From: JAGOLU01 sp037138475
Lineage (GTDB): Bacteria; Patescibacteriota; Microgenomatia; UBA1406; GWC2-37-13
DNA length: 64,000 nt
Reading direction: 5' to 3'
NCBI GenBank assembly: GCA_037138475.1
Contig: JBAXII010000002.1
Location: 1 to 64,000, forward strand
The notes under the pieces: generated by a model
Database searches by the model: none
The model's input: only the letters and a program-made list of their open reading frames with translations
Told to the model about the DNA's origin: nothing
Position numbers and translations under genes: made by a program
Part shown: positions 18,677 through 27,505 of the stretch, piece after piece
How the letters are laid out: each line of letters opens with the position of its first letter
Numbering within the stretch: the first letter of the stretch is position 1

Positions 18677-19794
18677 AAGCTTCCAAAAACCTGCACCATC
18701 TTTTTTGCTGTATTGGACCAGGTGAAACGTCTAACCCAACTTGTATTTTGCCCGATGATTGATCTACGAAGATCACTTTTTAGACTGAGCAGGGTCTCTA
18801 TTTTCAAGGTAATTTCATAAGTATTGTGTGGATCTACCAACCAATCCTTGTCTGGCATAAGTTCTGGCATGGAGCTACAGTTTGATGTGATGACTGGACA
18901 ACCACAAGCCATAGCCTCGATGATTGGCAAACCAAATCCTTCATAAAACGAGGGGTAAACGAGCACTGTGGCTTGTCTATATAAGGTGACCAATTGTGCA
19001 TCGCTAACATTGTGCAACAGTTTCATTTTTTCCCCATAGCCATAATCTGATGCTAGACGAAGAATATCCCCTTTTTGGCCTTCGGGGATGGTTCCGACAA
19101 CAAATAAATTGTAGTTATTTTTAAGGAATTCGCTTTTGCCAATAGCTTGAATTATGCCATTGATATTTTTGCGATATGGATGAGTCGAGACTGCCAGAAT
19201 ATAGGGCTTCCAGTCAGTCCCAGAGTTGAGATGCTGAGAGTTTTCTAACTGGAAATAATCATCAGGTATACCCAGATGTATCGCCTCAACTTTGGGGTGT
19301 CTGGGGTACCTCTGTATAATGTCGTGTGCTGTGTGTTCTGAATCTGCAATGATCCAGTCAGCCAGTCGTATACTCAAGAAAATAATGATTCTCAAATACA
19401 CAGATATAAAAAATCCCGACAATTTAGGCGACTGAAACGCAATCATGTCATGGAAAGTCACTACATATTTCCTCTTGCTTTTTGCGCCAATTGGCAAGGT
19501 ATAGGCAGGGGAGTGATAGATATCTACATGGTGATCGTTGAGCATTGCCTTTATTCCATAGAGGTCAAAAAAGACTTTCTGGATTGATTTTGGTACATAA
19601 TGAGGAAATGTAAAGAACTTGGTTCTGCGCAATATCTCATCAGGCACGAGCCCGCTCGTTATGGGTACATGGCTGAAAAACACATAGTCATTACTCGTAT
19701 CTTCCTTTAGAATGTGTCTATATAGGTTACTAATATATCTAGATATCCCCGAATAGGGTCCTGCCAGTGCTGAAACATTCACTCCAATATTCAT
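18673..19794 (-). CDS. Glycosyltransferase family 4
   Basis: A 373-residue GT-B enzyme of the mannosyltransferase-like branch. It opens with NIGVNVSALAGPYSGISRY, where the loop after the first strand binds the acceptor. The inter-domain part has FHDMIAF, DSEHTAHDI and HLGIPDDYF, and the donor domain has SFYEGFGLPIIEAMACGCP with both glutamates. It is the first gene of a coupled pair with 17633. The GDP-mannose genes in the window make GDP-mannose or GDP-fucose a reasonable donor, but this is inference. Confidence 0.9.
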   Translation of the reverse strand: MNIGVNVSALAGPYSGISRYISNLYRHILKEDTSNDYVFFSHVPITSGLVPDEILRRTKFFTFPHYVPKSIQKVFFDLYGIKAMLNDHHVDIYHSPAYTLPIGAKSKRKYVVTFHDMIAFQSPKLSGFFISVYLRIIIFLSIRLADWIIADSEHTAHDIIQRYPRHPKVEAIHLGIPDDYFQLENSQHLNSGTDWKPYILAVSTHPYRKNINGIIQAIGKSEFLKNNYNLFVVGTIPEGQKGDILRLASDYGYGEKMKLLHNVSDAQLVTLYRQATVLVYPSFYEGFGLPIIEAMACGCPVITSNCSSMPELMPDKDWLVDPHNTYEITLKIETLLSLKSDLRRSIIGQNTSWVRRFTWSNTAKKMVQVFGSL

Positions 19795-19877
19795 AATTTA
19801 TGCGATATACAATTTTGTGTAATTTAGTCTGTTTCTCGCTTGAGATATCCTCAGTTAACAAAGACAATCTCAGCTGA

Positions 19878-20567
19878 TTACTTCTTCTTGCCATAGGCGA
19901 AAAGATCGAGGCCGTGTGAGTGGGGGTATTCAGAATTTAACCTAGAAGTAAAGGATGAAACATATTTCTTTCTTAAGACCCATTTAAAAAAGTACATGCA
20001 AAGTATATCCAGACCACTGTATACAAATCCCCCTCGAGTTAACGAAATGTCGGTGAAACCTGAACGAATCAGCAAGTCCTTGATCTGGTTCAGATTGTAA
20101 TGCCTATGACCCACAAACACCGCAGGATCTGTAATATAGCTCAATAAAGAAGAATGAGGCGTTGACAGAAGAATCTCACCACCCTCTTTTAAACTACTGA
20201 ACAGCAACTTTAAAGAGGAGAGCTCGGTTCCGGGCGGAAGATGCTCAATAACTTCAAAATACCCAACAACATCAAATGTATTTTTGCACGATAGATCAAA
20301 TATTGACAATATTTCATGATCGAACTTATTGTGATACCTCTTTTTAAGATAATCTATCTCCTTTGATGGTGGTGCTATATCAAAACTGTACACATACGAA
20401 GCTCCGAGTTGTAATATCCTTTGTGCTAACTGCCCATATGAGTCGCCAGCAAGCAGCACTGATTTATTTTTCCAATCAGTTAAGCTTAGGGTGTAGTCTA
20501 ATCTGCCAGCGAAAAATCCTTCGCCTTGAGGGTACAATTCGTCACGATGGCTTCCTTTGTAGTACAT
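19878..20567 (-). CDS. SAM-dependent methyltransferase
   Basis: A 229-residue class I methyltransferase. The SAM loop is VLLAGDSYGQLAQRI, followed by VYSFDIAPPS, FDVVGYFEVIEHLPPG and KEGGEILLSTPHS. The glycine loop is weak (AGDSYG) but the order of motifs is normal. It lies 19 bases after the stop of the next methyltransferase upstream (20587). Together with 15974, 16742 and the FkbM gene it makes four SAM enzymes in this stretch, more than usual for a polysaccharide locus. Confidence 0.78.
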   Translation of the reverse strand: MYYKGSHRDELYPQGEGFFAGRLDYTLSLTDWKNKSVLLAGDSYGQLAQRILQLGASYVYSFDIAPPSKEIDYLKKRYHNKFDHEILSIFDLSCKNTFDVVGYFEVIEHLPPGTELSSLKLLFSSLKEGGEILLSTPHSSLLSYITDPAVFVGHRHYNLNQIKDLLIRSGFTDISLTRGGFVYSGLDILCMYFFKWVLRKKYVSSFTSRLNSEYPHSHGLDLFAYGKKK

Positions 20568-20586
20568 AGGTGGTACTTTAGAATAA

Positions 20587-21303
20587 CTAACCTAACTTTC
20601 GATTCACAAGCACAATAAATGCACAGTGTTTTTTAAGAAATGAACCAAACACAGAGGGGAGAGGGTAGTATCCTGCGCCAAAAGTGTCTTCATTGGTAAA
20701 CCCATACTCTTTGAACCAACTGTGTAGCCAGTAAGAAGTATAGATAGTCTTATGTGTCCATGAGGATCCTTTGTAGCTTGTTTCACCTTGATGTATCGAA
20801 AGTGGATTCCCTACTCCCAGTGCCTTGGTGCTGCTATTTGTAAGGTCAAAGGGAGCCCAACCCATCAATAGTGCAAAAATATTATGCCAACTTGAGAGAT
20901 TGTTAGTTGATGTTATCAGAATTCCTCCAGGTTTAAGTATGCGTGACACTTCTGAGATAAAAGTATCAATGTTCGATAAGTGTTCCACTACTTGATTTGA
21001 GACTATACAGTCGATGGACTCGTCTTTTAAGGGCCAGACGCCTTCATCAGCAGGACATGCTGAAACGGCAATGCCGAGTTTTTTGGCTGCTTCTGCGGGT
21101 TCACGTACAGGTTCTATGCCAAATATTTTTTTTGCTTTGGCAGCGGAGGCATATTGCATAGTTTTTTCTCCATCCCAACAGCCAACATCAAGCAACGTGT
21201 CAAATGGTCCGTACTTTCTGATTGCTTCAACAACATTTTGATCATTATGACTCAGTGCATCGCAGTAAATACGGCCAAGATAAGATTTAATCATTTGTGG
21301 CAA
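20587..21303 (-). CDS. SAM-dependent methyltransferase (Methyltransf_11 type)
   Basis: A 238-residue class I enzyme with LLDVGCWDGEK, IFGIEPVREPA, WPLKDESIDCIVSNQVVEHL and SRILKPGGILITSTNN. It resembles 16742 in the GCWDG loop and in general length. The C-terminal segment, with SIHQGETSYKG and a tryptophan-rich stretch, is likely the acceptor site. The start could also be the ATG at 21294. It is read in the same direction as the GT2 gene upstream at 21342. Confidence 0.82.
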   Translation of the reverse strand: MPQMIKSYLGRIYCDALSHNDQNVVEAIRKYGPFDTLLDVGCWDGEKTMQYASAAKAKKIFGIEPVREPAEAAKKLGIAVSACPADEGVWPLKDESIDCIVSNQVVEHLSNIDTFISEVSRILKPGGILITSTNNLSSWHNIFALLMGWAPFDLTNSSTKALGVGNPLSIHQGETSYKGSSWTHKTIYTSYWLHSWFKEYGFTNEDTFGAGYYPLPSVFGSFLKKHCAFIVLVNRKLG

Positions 21304-21341
21304 ATTATACTTAAATTTAATTGCCGCGCATTAGCAAAATA

Positions 21342-22133
21342 TTATTTTAGAAGAACAACAATCAATTCAGAGAATTTAAGCACTATAGATCCTAAACCAA
21401 TGATGGGGTGCTGGACAAAACGCAGAGGTTGCTTGAAGACGCTGACCCTAAAAGGGTACGGTAGTTTTCGGACGAGCCTTGTATGTGCCAGAACATACTT
21501 CTGGCTGCCAGTCTTGGCATAGTATCTTTTTTTCCGCATTTGGTCAATAAAAGTAATTTCTCCATCATGATGAGTTATACAAGTATGCGTGCGTAAAGAA
21601 CTTGGATATTTAGCTACAAATCTGTCGTGCAAATCCCAATCTTCAGTTGCAGATATCTGTTCTTTGAATCCACCCAAATCTAAGAACTCTTTTCTTGGAT
21701 AGCACCTGGCAGCATCAACAGAAGGGTCTCCAATCATGTAAAAATCTCTCTCGAACTTGTGACACATGCCCCAAAATCCTTTTGCGGCTGTTTTTTCAGG
21801 AATACACACACAGAATGGTTCACTGTTGGTCTGAATAAGCGTACCCAACTCGGTAAGCAAACCTGCATCAATCGTCATGTCTGAATCGATGAACAGGAGG
21901 AAGTCGCCAATGGCTTTTTTTGCACCAAAATTCCTTTGAGCTGATCGTTCGGGGCCACAAGTTAATACCTGACTTGTGAATCTCTCAGCAATTTCATGTG
22001 TATGATCTGTCGAATGATTATCTACAACAATTAGCTCTCTGTACGCCAGTTTTTGTTCAACAACTGACCTGAGACACTGCTCAATTGTGTTCTCATTATT
22101 CCTTGTACAGATTATGATAGAAATTGATTTCAT
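21342..22133 (-). CDS. Glycosyltransferase family 2
   Basis: A 263-residue GT-A enzyme. SIIICTRNNENTIEQCLRSV opens the fold, followed by VVDNHSTDHT, GPERSAQRNFGA and the metal motif FIDSDM. A later ATEDWDLHDRF provides the ED acidic pair used as catalytic base in this family. The start is fixed by a classical ATGA overlap with the TGA stop of the upstream GT4 gene. A C-terminal hydrophobic tail may associate with the membrane. Confidence 0.9.
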   Translation of the reverse strand: MKSISIIICTRNNENTIEQCLRSVVEQKLAYRELIVVDNHSTDHTHEIAERFTSQVLTCGPERSAQRNFGAKKAIGDFLLFIDSDMTIDAGLLTELGTLIQTNSEPFCVCIPEKTAAKGFWGMCHKFERDFYMIGDPSVDAARCYPRKEFLDLGGFKEQISATEDWDLHDRFVAKYPSSLRTHTCITHHDGEITFIDQMRKKRYYAKTGSQKYVLAHTRLVRKLPYPFRVSVFKQPLRFVQHPIIGLGSIVLKFSELIVVLLK

Positions 22134-23383
22134 GTTACAAATTTGTTGATGTAATAAAGCGAATGGGATAGTATTCGTTGCCAACTATATTCAGAGCTTT
22201 CACGTATCGACGATGCAGCAAGTGATTGGTATTGAGCACTTTTTGGTAGGATATCAGCCAACTCGTCTAGCCTGTTTTCGATGCAACGAATGCTATTTAG
22301 ACCATTCTGGAGCACATCCTCCAAACCTTTTGTTTTCAGAGTCACCACTGGTGTGCCTTGGCTATTTGCCTCAAGTACTGTGAGGCCGAATCCTTCTCGC
22401 ATCGAGGTGTGGAGGAGCCAGTGAGCACGGCGGAGGAGTGCAACTTTTGCTTCTTCGTCTACGCGACCTTTAAACTCGACATTTGGCTCTATGCCAAGCT
22501 CTTTAGTCATGTCCTGCAGATGAGAAACGTAGCTTGGATCTCCGCCGCCGACTACCCACAGTTTGACATCGGGAGTAGTCTTTTTGATCTCGGCGATGAT
22601 CCGAAGCGCATCCTCGATCCCTTTCATCTTGACGAGTCGAGCGAGGAAGATGAAGGTGAGTGCCTTTTCTTTTTCCGGCACTTCCGTGACAGGCTCAAGG
22701 TCTATCGCGCAGGGTATGACATGGATGAGAGATGGCTGGATGCCATACCTGATGAGATCATCTTTCGTAGAGTTGGAGTCCACCCAAAAAGGTACATGTC
22801 GATAGAGCAGGAAATACAACCTCTCGTATAGTTTGCCAATGATATTCGTCGGCCATGGGACCATGAGATCCCAGATTGATTGAGCCACTTCGTGGATGAA
22901 GGCGATTTTACGTGATTTCCATGCCCAGAGCGGGGATAGAAAGGGTATGCCATGGATCTGGTCGATCACGAGGTCAAAATTCCCCCGCCACTTGAACCAG
23001 TAGAGGAGGGGAGCGAGAAGGTAGATGGTGAGTGGGGAGCCGAAGCGGTGGAGATGGACGACTTGAGAAGTGGTCGAAAGTCGAAAGTCGAAAGTCGAAA
23101 GTGGGGGAGTAGATCCTTCTCCCGCCTCACCAGCGGACAAGCCCGCCACAGCGGGATCAGGATGACGATCAGGGATGACAGCCTTGCATTGCTCTCTAGT
23201 TTTGGGGCTGATATCAAGTTTTTCGTAGGGTTTCGCCCCGGGATAGCCACCGGCGAGCCAATGGACCTCATGTCCAGCCAGTACCCAAGCTTCGAGGTGT
23301 TTACGCGTCACATATTCTGCGCCTCCTGATTTTGGATTAGTCGGGCAGCGCCAGTTTAGCATCAAGATTTTCATGCTGGTCAA
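22130..23383 (-). CDS. Glycosyltransferase family 4 with repeat-derived insertion
   Basis: A 417-residue GT-B enzyme: GGAEYVTRKHLEAWVLAGHEV at the N-terminus, AFIHEVAQSIWD in the middle, LARLVKMKGIEDALR and the donor site SMREGFGLTVLEANSQGTP with E-x7-E intact. Residues about 69-106 do not look like enzyme. They are encoded by DNA matching the palindromic intergenic element family followed by four copies of a 7-base unit, yet the reading frame stays open through them. The flanking family sequence (YEKLD before, SPLTIYLLAP after) continues normally, so the protein may still fold. It begins divergently from 23463. Confidence 0.9.
   Translation of the reverse strand: MTSMKILMLNWRCPTNPKSGGAEYVTRKHLEAWVLAGHEVHWLAGGYPGAKPYEKLDISPKTREQCKAVIPDRHPDPAVAGLSAGEAGEGSTPPLSTFDFRLSTTSQVVHLHRFGSPLTIYLLAPLLYWFKWRGNFDLVIDQIHGIPFLSPLWAWKSRKIAFIHEVAQSIWDLMVPWPTNIIGKLYERLYFLLYRHVPFWVDSNSTKDDLIRYGIQPSLIHVIPCAIDLEPVTEVPEKEKALTFIFLARLVKMKGIEDALRIIAEIKKTTPDVKLWVVGGGDPSYVSHLQDMTKELGIEPNVEFKGRVDEEAKVALLRRAHWLLHTSMREGFGLTVLEANSQGTPVVTLKTKGLEDVLQNGLNSIRCIENRLDELADILPKSAQYQSLAASSIRESSEYSWQRILSHSLYYINKFVT
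23068..23184 (-). repeat. Palindromic element inserted in frame in a GT4 gene
   Basis: On the minus strand this reads GTCATCCTGATCC, a GC palindrome, GGAGAAGGATCTA and then four TTTCGAC heptamers. The first and third strings are the same as in the intergenic element at 6198. The GGCGGACAAGCC-like segment also recurs at 28782-28795. All of it is translated without a stop. Confidence 0.8.
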
Positions 23384-23443
23384 TCATACTAGTTTTTTGG
23401 TGAATTCCACACGTATAGCTACAAATAATTCGTTAACCCATGA

Positions 23444-23449
23444 TATAGT
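23444..23449 (+). promoter_or_regulatory. Extended -10 box for 23463
   Basis: TGATATAGT gives an extended -10 (TGn plus TATAGT). The ATG follows after 13 bases, so the predicted transcript would begin only about 7 bases before the start codon. No clear -35 is seen. Confidence 0.5.
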
Positions 23450-23462
23450 TACCCTCGTATTT

Positions 23463-24629
23463 ATGAAGAAAAGGATATTTTTGCTATCGATCGGGGGATT
23501 CGTTCTTTTGACATTGACATTTGCTTTGGCATTTTTTGTTTCTCAAAATGAGCACGATACCTATGGTTTTTTTAGTAGAGTACGCCAGATCGAATTTGGA
23601 GCTACTACTAGAGATGACAAGCTGATTCTTACTTTCTCGCCCCATGGAAAGGGGCTTGGCATCCTCGAGCTTGGATTCCAGAGGCTGTCCTCGGATCGTT
23701 TTGGGACAGTATCAACAGTGATGAGAGATATTGGCAACAAAAAACTCCTCGCAGATTTGTCATACAGCACTATCCATGTCGACAGTAGTGACCCACTCCT
23801 CATCCCATTTCGATCTTTTGCAAAGCTTGGCTCGAACGAATATGAACTCACCCTGATGACTGACCCTGTTGACTTGCTGCCAGAGTATCTCGTAAAGCAA
23901 GGACTACCACTGCGTGGAGTGTACTTTATAGACCGTGAAGATCTAAAGAAAGATTATGCAGAGATATGGAGACTGGCAGAGTGGAAGATCGCTGATCTGC
24001 AGGATACATTTCCACCGCTCTCCATGTTGCTCCTCGTGGTAATCCCGCTGCTCACTCCGTTTGCTCTCTATCTGCTCTGGTATCAGTATAAGAAACGGCT
24101 TCTCCGTAGAGTTTTTGTTGAATACATTATCTACTATCTACTCAAACCCCTTGAGTGGTCACGTAAGTTTGGCCCAAAACTTCTTGAGCCTAGTAGGCAG
24201 ACTCGTGAAGTGATATGGCTGCATTACAAGGAGCTGGTGATTCATATAGTAAAAACAACTATGGTGACTCTCATCAAATACTACAAATTACATACAAAGA
24301 TGGTATGGGATGTGACGCTGGTGATTATATGGGCCATGGCCTGCCTGGTTTTCTCGGTGACGCAAACAGAGATCACTGACAGCATGTATATCCGATTTGC
24401 CATCGCATACCTGTTATTTGCGTTGTTTCGTCGAGTAGATTCACGCACGCACTATTTCGCTGCGCTCATTCTGCTTGTGTTTTGCCCACATTATCTTTCC
24501 CTCAAGCTTGACGCTACTGCAGAGCGAGTGGCCATCTTTGTCTACGGATTTATGGTCGCAGGCGCCTTCTTTGACGCGATCGAGCTATATCGTCGCAAGG
24601 GCAAGGTCGACCATCTTGATCAGATTTGA
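23463..24629 (+). CDS. Membrane protein of unknown function
   Basis: A 388-residue protein not assigned to a family. An N-terminal anchor (residues 5-24) is followed by about 140 exported residues rich in beta-strand patterns. A strong membrane helix lies near 185-205 (LLLVVIPLLTPFALYLLW), then a basic cytoplasmic-type stretch, and then three or more helices to the C-terminus. The start at 23463 (MKKRIF) is chosen over the longer frame because of the anchor and the -10 box. It is an isolated rightward gene among leftward glycan genes. Confidence 0.7.
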   Translation: MKKRIFLLSIGGFVLLTLTFALAFFVSQNEHDTYGFFSRVRQIEFGATTRDDKLILTFSPHGKGLGILELGFQRLSSDRFGTVSTVMRDIGNKKLLADLSYSTIHVDSSDPLLIPFRSFAKLGSNEYELTLMTDPVDLLPEYLVKQGLPLRGVYFIDREDLKKDYAEIWRLAEWKIADLQDTFPPLSMLLLVVIPLLTPFALYLLWYQYKKRLLRRVFVEYIIYYLLKPLEWSRKFGPKLLEPSRQTREVIWLHYKELVIHIVKTTMVTLIKYYKLHTKMVWDVTLVIIWAMACLVFSVTQTEITDSMYIRFAIAYLLFALFRRVDSRTHYFAALILLVFCPHYLSLKLDATAERVAIFVYGFMVAGAFFDAIELYRRKGKVDHLDQI

Positions 24630-24732
24630 TGCGCTTCCCCTTCGATCGGCGAACCTAGGGCATTCTGTAGGCAACATCACAAAGCCTAATGGCAAGTGAG
24701 TTATGAGAATGAAGATTGAATAGTTGATGCAG

Positions 24733-24764
24733 GATCTTTGGATTCTCGCTTTCGCGGGAATGAC
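24733..24764. repeat. Half palindromic element
   Basis: GGATTCTCGC then TTTCGCGGGAATGAC is one arm pair of the GTCATTCC...GGAATGAC intergenic repeat type, also seen at 37232-37253. It has no coding capacity. Confidence 0.6.
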
Positions 24765-24784
24765 GAGCTAGTCAATGGGTGACT

Positions 24785-25759
24785 TTACTTCTCTAGTCGC
24801 TTGAGTTCTGCATCTACCATCATGGTGATGAGCGTTTTGAAGTTAGTTTTTGGTTTCCATCCTAGCTTTTCCATAGCCTTGGTAGGTCGACCGAGGAGAA
24901 ATGGCACCTCGGCAGGGCGCATGTGTGCAGGGTCGATTTTGATGTGTTTTTCCCAGTCTGAGATTCCCACGTGTTCGAATGCAACCTGTACCATCTCCTT
25001 GACTGTGTGAGCTTCTCCGGTCGCGACTACATAGTCATCTGGCTTGTCTTGCTGGAGCATGAGGTGCATGGCCTCGACATAGTCTCCTGCAAAGCCCCAG
25101 TCGCGAACAGCGTCAAGGTTTCCCATCGATATATGATCGACAAGGCCCTTTTTTATCTGAGCTGCTCCATGAGCTACCTTGCGAGTGACAAACTGCATGC
25201 CACGGATAGGTGACTCATGATTAAAGAGAATGCCATTACAGACAAAAAGGCCATAGGACTCGCGATAGTTGATGCCCATCCAATGAGCATAGAGCTTGGC
25301 TACGCCATAGGGTGAACGAGGGTGGAATACGGTATTTTCATCTTGGTAGCCACCATCATTGGATGACCCAAACATCTCGCTGGTAGAGGCTTGATAGAAA
25401 CGAGTTGTTGGAGAAAACATCTTGATTGCATTCAGGAAATAGAGGACAGCGAGTCCATTTACTTCTGTGGTGAGCTTTGGTTGGTCAAACGAGGAGCGAA
25501 CAAACGATTGTGCGCCGAGGTTGTATATCTCATCAGGGCGGATACTACGCACGATGTTGTAAAGTGATGACTCATCGCTGAGATCGCCCTCCACAAAATC
25601 AATTTTCTTGGTGACTCCCACATAGTCGAGATTGGAGAAGTTTGGGTTGCTGTATCTGCGGACCAGGCCATACACCTTGTACCCTTTATCGAGGAGCAGC
25701 TTTGCGAGATAGGGAGCATCTTGACCAAGGGTTCCAGTAACGAGTGCGATTTTTGACAT
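24785..25759 (-). CDS. gmd: GDP-mannose 4,6-dehydratase
   Basis: A 324-residue extended short-chain dehydrogenase that converts GDP-D-mannose to GDP-4-keto-6-deoxymannose, the branch point to GDP-fucose, GDP-rhamnose and perosamine. Diagnostic strings are VTGTLGQDAPYLAKLLL (normally TGITGQDGSYLAE), GAQSFVRSSFDQP, STSEMFG, the catalytic SPYGVAKLYAHW, and NHESPIRG, followed by WGFAGDYVEAM. Length fits the family. It is followed downstream by a repeat and preceded by a Nudix gene, all on the same strand. No fucose synthase is visible nearby. Confidence 0.95.
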   Translation of the reverse strand: MSKIALVTGTLGQDAPYLAKLLLDKGYKVYGLVRRYSNPNFSNLDYVGVTKKIDFVEGDLSDESSLYNIVRSIRPDEIYNLGAQSFVRSSFDQPKLTTEVNGLAVLYFLNAIKMFSPTTRFYQASTSEMFGSSNDGGYQDENTVFHPRSPYGVAKLYAHWMGINYRESYGLFVCNGILFNHESPIRGMQFVTRKVAHGAAQIKKGLVDHISMGNLDAVRDWGFAGDYVEAMHLMLQQDKPDDYVVATGEAHTVKEMVQVAFEHVGISDWEKHIKIDPAHMRPAEVPFLLGRPTKAMEKLGWKPKTNFKTLITMMVDAELKRLEK

Positions 25760-25769
25760 AGATATCTAA

Positions 25770-25797
25770 AGGATACCAGGACATCGGTGCATTTCAA
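25770..25797 (-). promoter_or_regulatory. Promoter of gmd
   Basis: On the minus strand TTGAAA, 16 bases, then TATCCT preceded by TGG (extended -10). The ATG of gmd lies 10 bases after the -10, so a leaderless or nearly leaderless mRNA is predicted. Confidence 0.5.
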
Positions 25798-25822
25798 GTG
25801 CCAAGGTACAGTTTGTAGCAAA

Positions 25823-26287
25823 CTATCCGAGAATCTCTTTGAGAATTTGTTCGTGGTTGAAGCCTATATCTGGAGGTGGACTGGTGAAAAATGCCATAGA
25901 CATGGAATCACCCCATCCCTTGAGAATCACATCCTTTAAAAGTCTGTATTTGTAAACCACATCAATTATATGGCCTCGGGGATCGTGCTCTATATTTTCG
26001 TGGACTATTTTTAGCCTGCAATCACGTGACGAAACGGGGAATCCAAGTTCAGAGGAGGCGATTCTTTCTAAACACTGATCGATTGACTCCTGTTTGAGAA
26101 GGAAACTGCCAGGGAGATGCCATTTGCCGCGGTCAGGTTCAATCCCTCGCTTGGTTAGGAGAAATCGATCATCCCGATCAACTATAAAGAGGTCGCAGGC
26201 AACCCGAGGAACATGCGCAAAGCTGTTGATAAAGTCATTCCGACTTAGGAATAGAGGATCGGGATGGGATGATGCTATTTGATTCAT
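25823..26287 (-). CDS. Nudix hydrolase, GDP-mannose mannosyl hydrolase-like
   Basis: A 154-residue Nudix fold protein. LFIVDRDDRFLLTKRG and GKWHLPGSFLLKQES lead into the Nudix helix, whose REUxEE core is changed to RIASSE. One or more metal-binding glutamates are therefore missing, as is known for GDP-mannose mannosyl hydrolases, which use a modified box. Its place next to gmd supports a GDP-sugar substrate. It could regulate the GDP-mannose pool or be a relic. It overlaps no neighbour. Confidence 0.78.
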   Translation of the reverse strand: MNQIASSHPDPLFLSRNDFINSFAHVPRVACDLFIVDRDDRFLLTKRGIEPDRGKWHLPGSFLLKQESIDQCLERIASSELGFPVSSRDCRLKIVHENIEHDPRGHIIDVVYKYRLLKDVILKGWGDSMSMAFFTSPPPDIGFNHEQILKEILG

Positions 26288-26308
26288 GTACTAGTATGGA
26301 ATGCTGAA

Positions 26309-27331
26309 TTATTTTGTATTCCATCCAAGTGGGTGTGTGGTGTACCACGTGATCATGCTTTGCACACTATTTGACATGGTTCGTGTTGGAGTCCATCCGA
26401 GAATTTCTTTCGCCTTTTGGTTTGAAGCGATCATCTTATTTGCCTCATTTTGACGCCTGTCATTTGACGTGTTGATAGGGAAATCTTTACCAGTCAACTT
26501 CTTTACAATCTCAATGATTTCAAAGACAGAATTGCCTGTTCCAGAGCCTATATTTATCACCTCGCTGCCTGACTCATGATTTATGAGCCAACGAATAGCC
26601 TTTTCGTGAGCATCTGCGAGATCAACCACATTTACATAATCCCTGATAGGAGAGCCATCTGGAGTATCGACTTGAGCGTACGTCAGTTCAAAGGAAGCGA
26701 TGCCCAATGTGCTGCGCACTGCGTTTTGCACGAGGTGGAAGGAAGGAGTCTTTGAATCTCCGATTGTGCCATCATCAGAAGCCCCACACACATTAAAATA
26801 TCGCAATGATACATATTGGAGTTTGTCTGTATTTGCATACGAGCTCAACATGTCCTCGCAAGCCTTTTTATTTTTTCCATAGGGGGTAACTGGTTCAGCA
26901 ATGGGGTGTAGTTCGTCAATGGGTAGGTATTGTGCATTGCCGTAGACAGTGCTACTGGATGAGAAGACAATTTTCTTTACGTTATGTGATATCAATTCTT
27001 CCAAAAGCCGTTTTGTTCCACCCACATTATTCTTCTCATATATTTCTGGTATTTTCCACGATTCCCCGACGTTCAGTAATGCAGCGAAATGTATGCAAAC
27101 TACTATCTCAGGATGCTGGTCTAGTACTCGTGCAGTAATATCACCGGTGACATCACCTTCATAAAAAAGAAGTCGATCTTTGCCGTACTTGTTTTGTAGG
27201 TGTTGTATTGGAGCGAGGAATCCTCTAGAGAGGTTATCAATCCCGATGATCCGATATCCGCGTGATAAAAGTAGGTCACAAGTCACCGAACCGATGTATC
27301 CCGCCGCGCCGGTGACAAGTATGGTGTGCAT
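26309..27331 (-). CDS. galE: UDP-glucose 4-epimerase (GalE-like)
   Basis: A 340-residue extended SDR. The NAD-binding loop is VTGAAGYIGS, followed by IGIDNLSRG, IHFAALLNVGES, FSSSSTVYG, the catalytic pair TPYGKNK and RYFNVCGA. SPIRDYVNVVDLADAH is the typical GalE late motif. It interconverts UDP-glucose and UDP-galactose (or the N-acetyl forms) for glycan synthesis and also links to the glucose pool of the neighbouring glucan genes. It is the first gene of the gmd-Nudix-galE stretch, which reads leftwards. Confidence 0.92.
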   Translation of the reverse strand: MHTILVTGAAGYIGSVTCDLLLSRGYRIIGIDNLSRGFLAPIQHLQNKYGKDRLLFYEGDVTGDITARVLDQHPEIVVCIHFAALLNVGESWKIPEIYEKNNVGGTKRLLEELISHNVKKIVFSSSSTVYGNAQYLPIDELHPIAEPVTPYGKNKKACEDMLSSYANTDKLQYVSLRYFNVCGASDDGTIGDSKTPSFHLVQNAVRSTLGIASFELTYAQVDTPDGSPIRDYVNVVDLADAHEKAIRWLINHESGSEVINIGSGTGNSVFEIIEIVKKLTGKDFPINTSNDRRQNEANKMIASNQKAKEILGWTPTRTMSNSVQSMITWYTTHPLGWNTK

Positions 27332-27432
27332 GAGAAGGCAAATCTACAATTTACAGTATGCAATACCAAATAATTTGCAATATCCAATACCAATGAGCAC
27401 AATGTGCCTTCAAGAATCTGCATTTACTCTTG

Positions 27433-27505
27433 TGCACCTACCCCGGATCGAACGGGGATCAGAAGCTCCGCAAGCTTCTACTCTATCCAATTAAGCTATA
27501 GGTGC
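27433..27505 (-). tRNA. tRNA-Arg (anticodon GCG)
   Basis: On the minus strand: acceptor GCACCTA/TAGGTGC fully paired, D-stem GCTT/GAGT, anticodon stem GAAGC/GCTTC with loop TTGCGGA, and T-arm CCCCG/CGGGG with loop TTCGATC. Discriminator A; no CCA is encoded. Anticodon GCG decodes CGC and CGU. Most bacteria use ACG, changed to ICG, for this box, so GCG is unusual. Confidence 0.9.
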
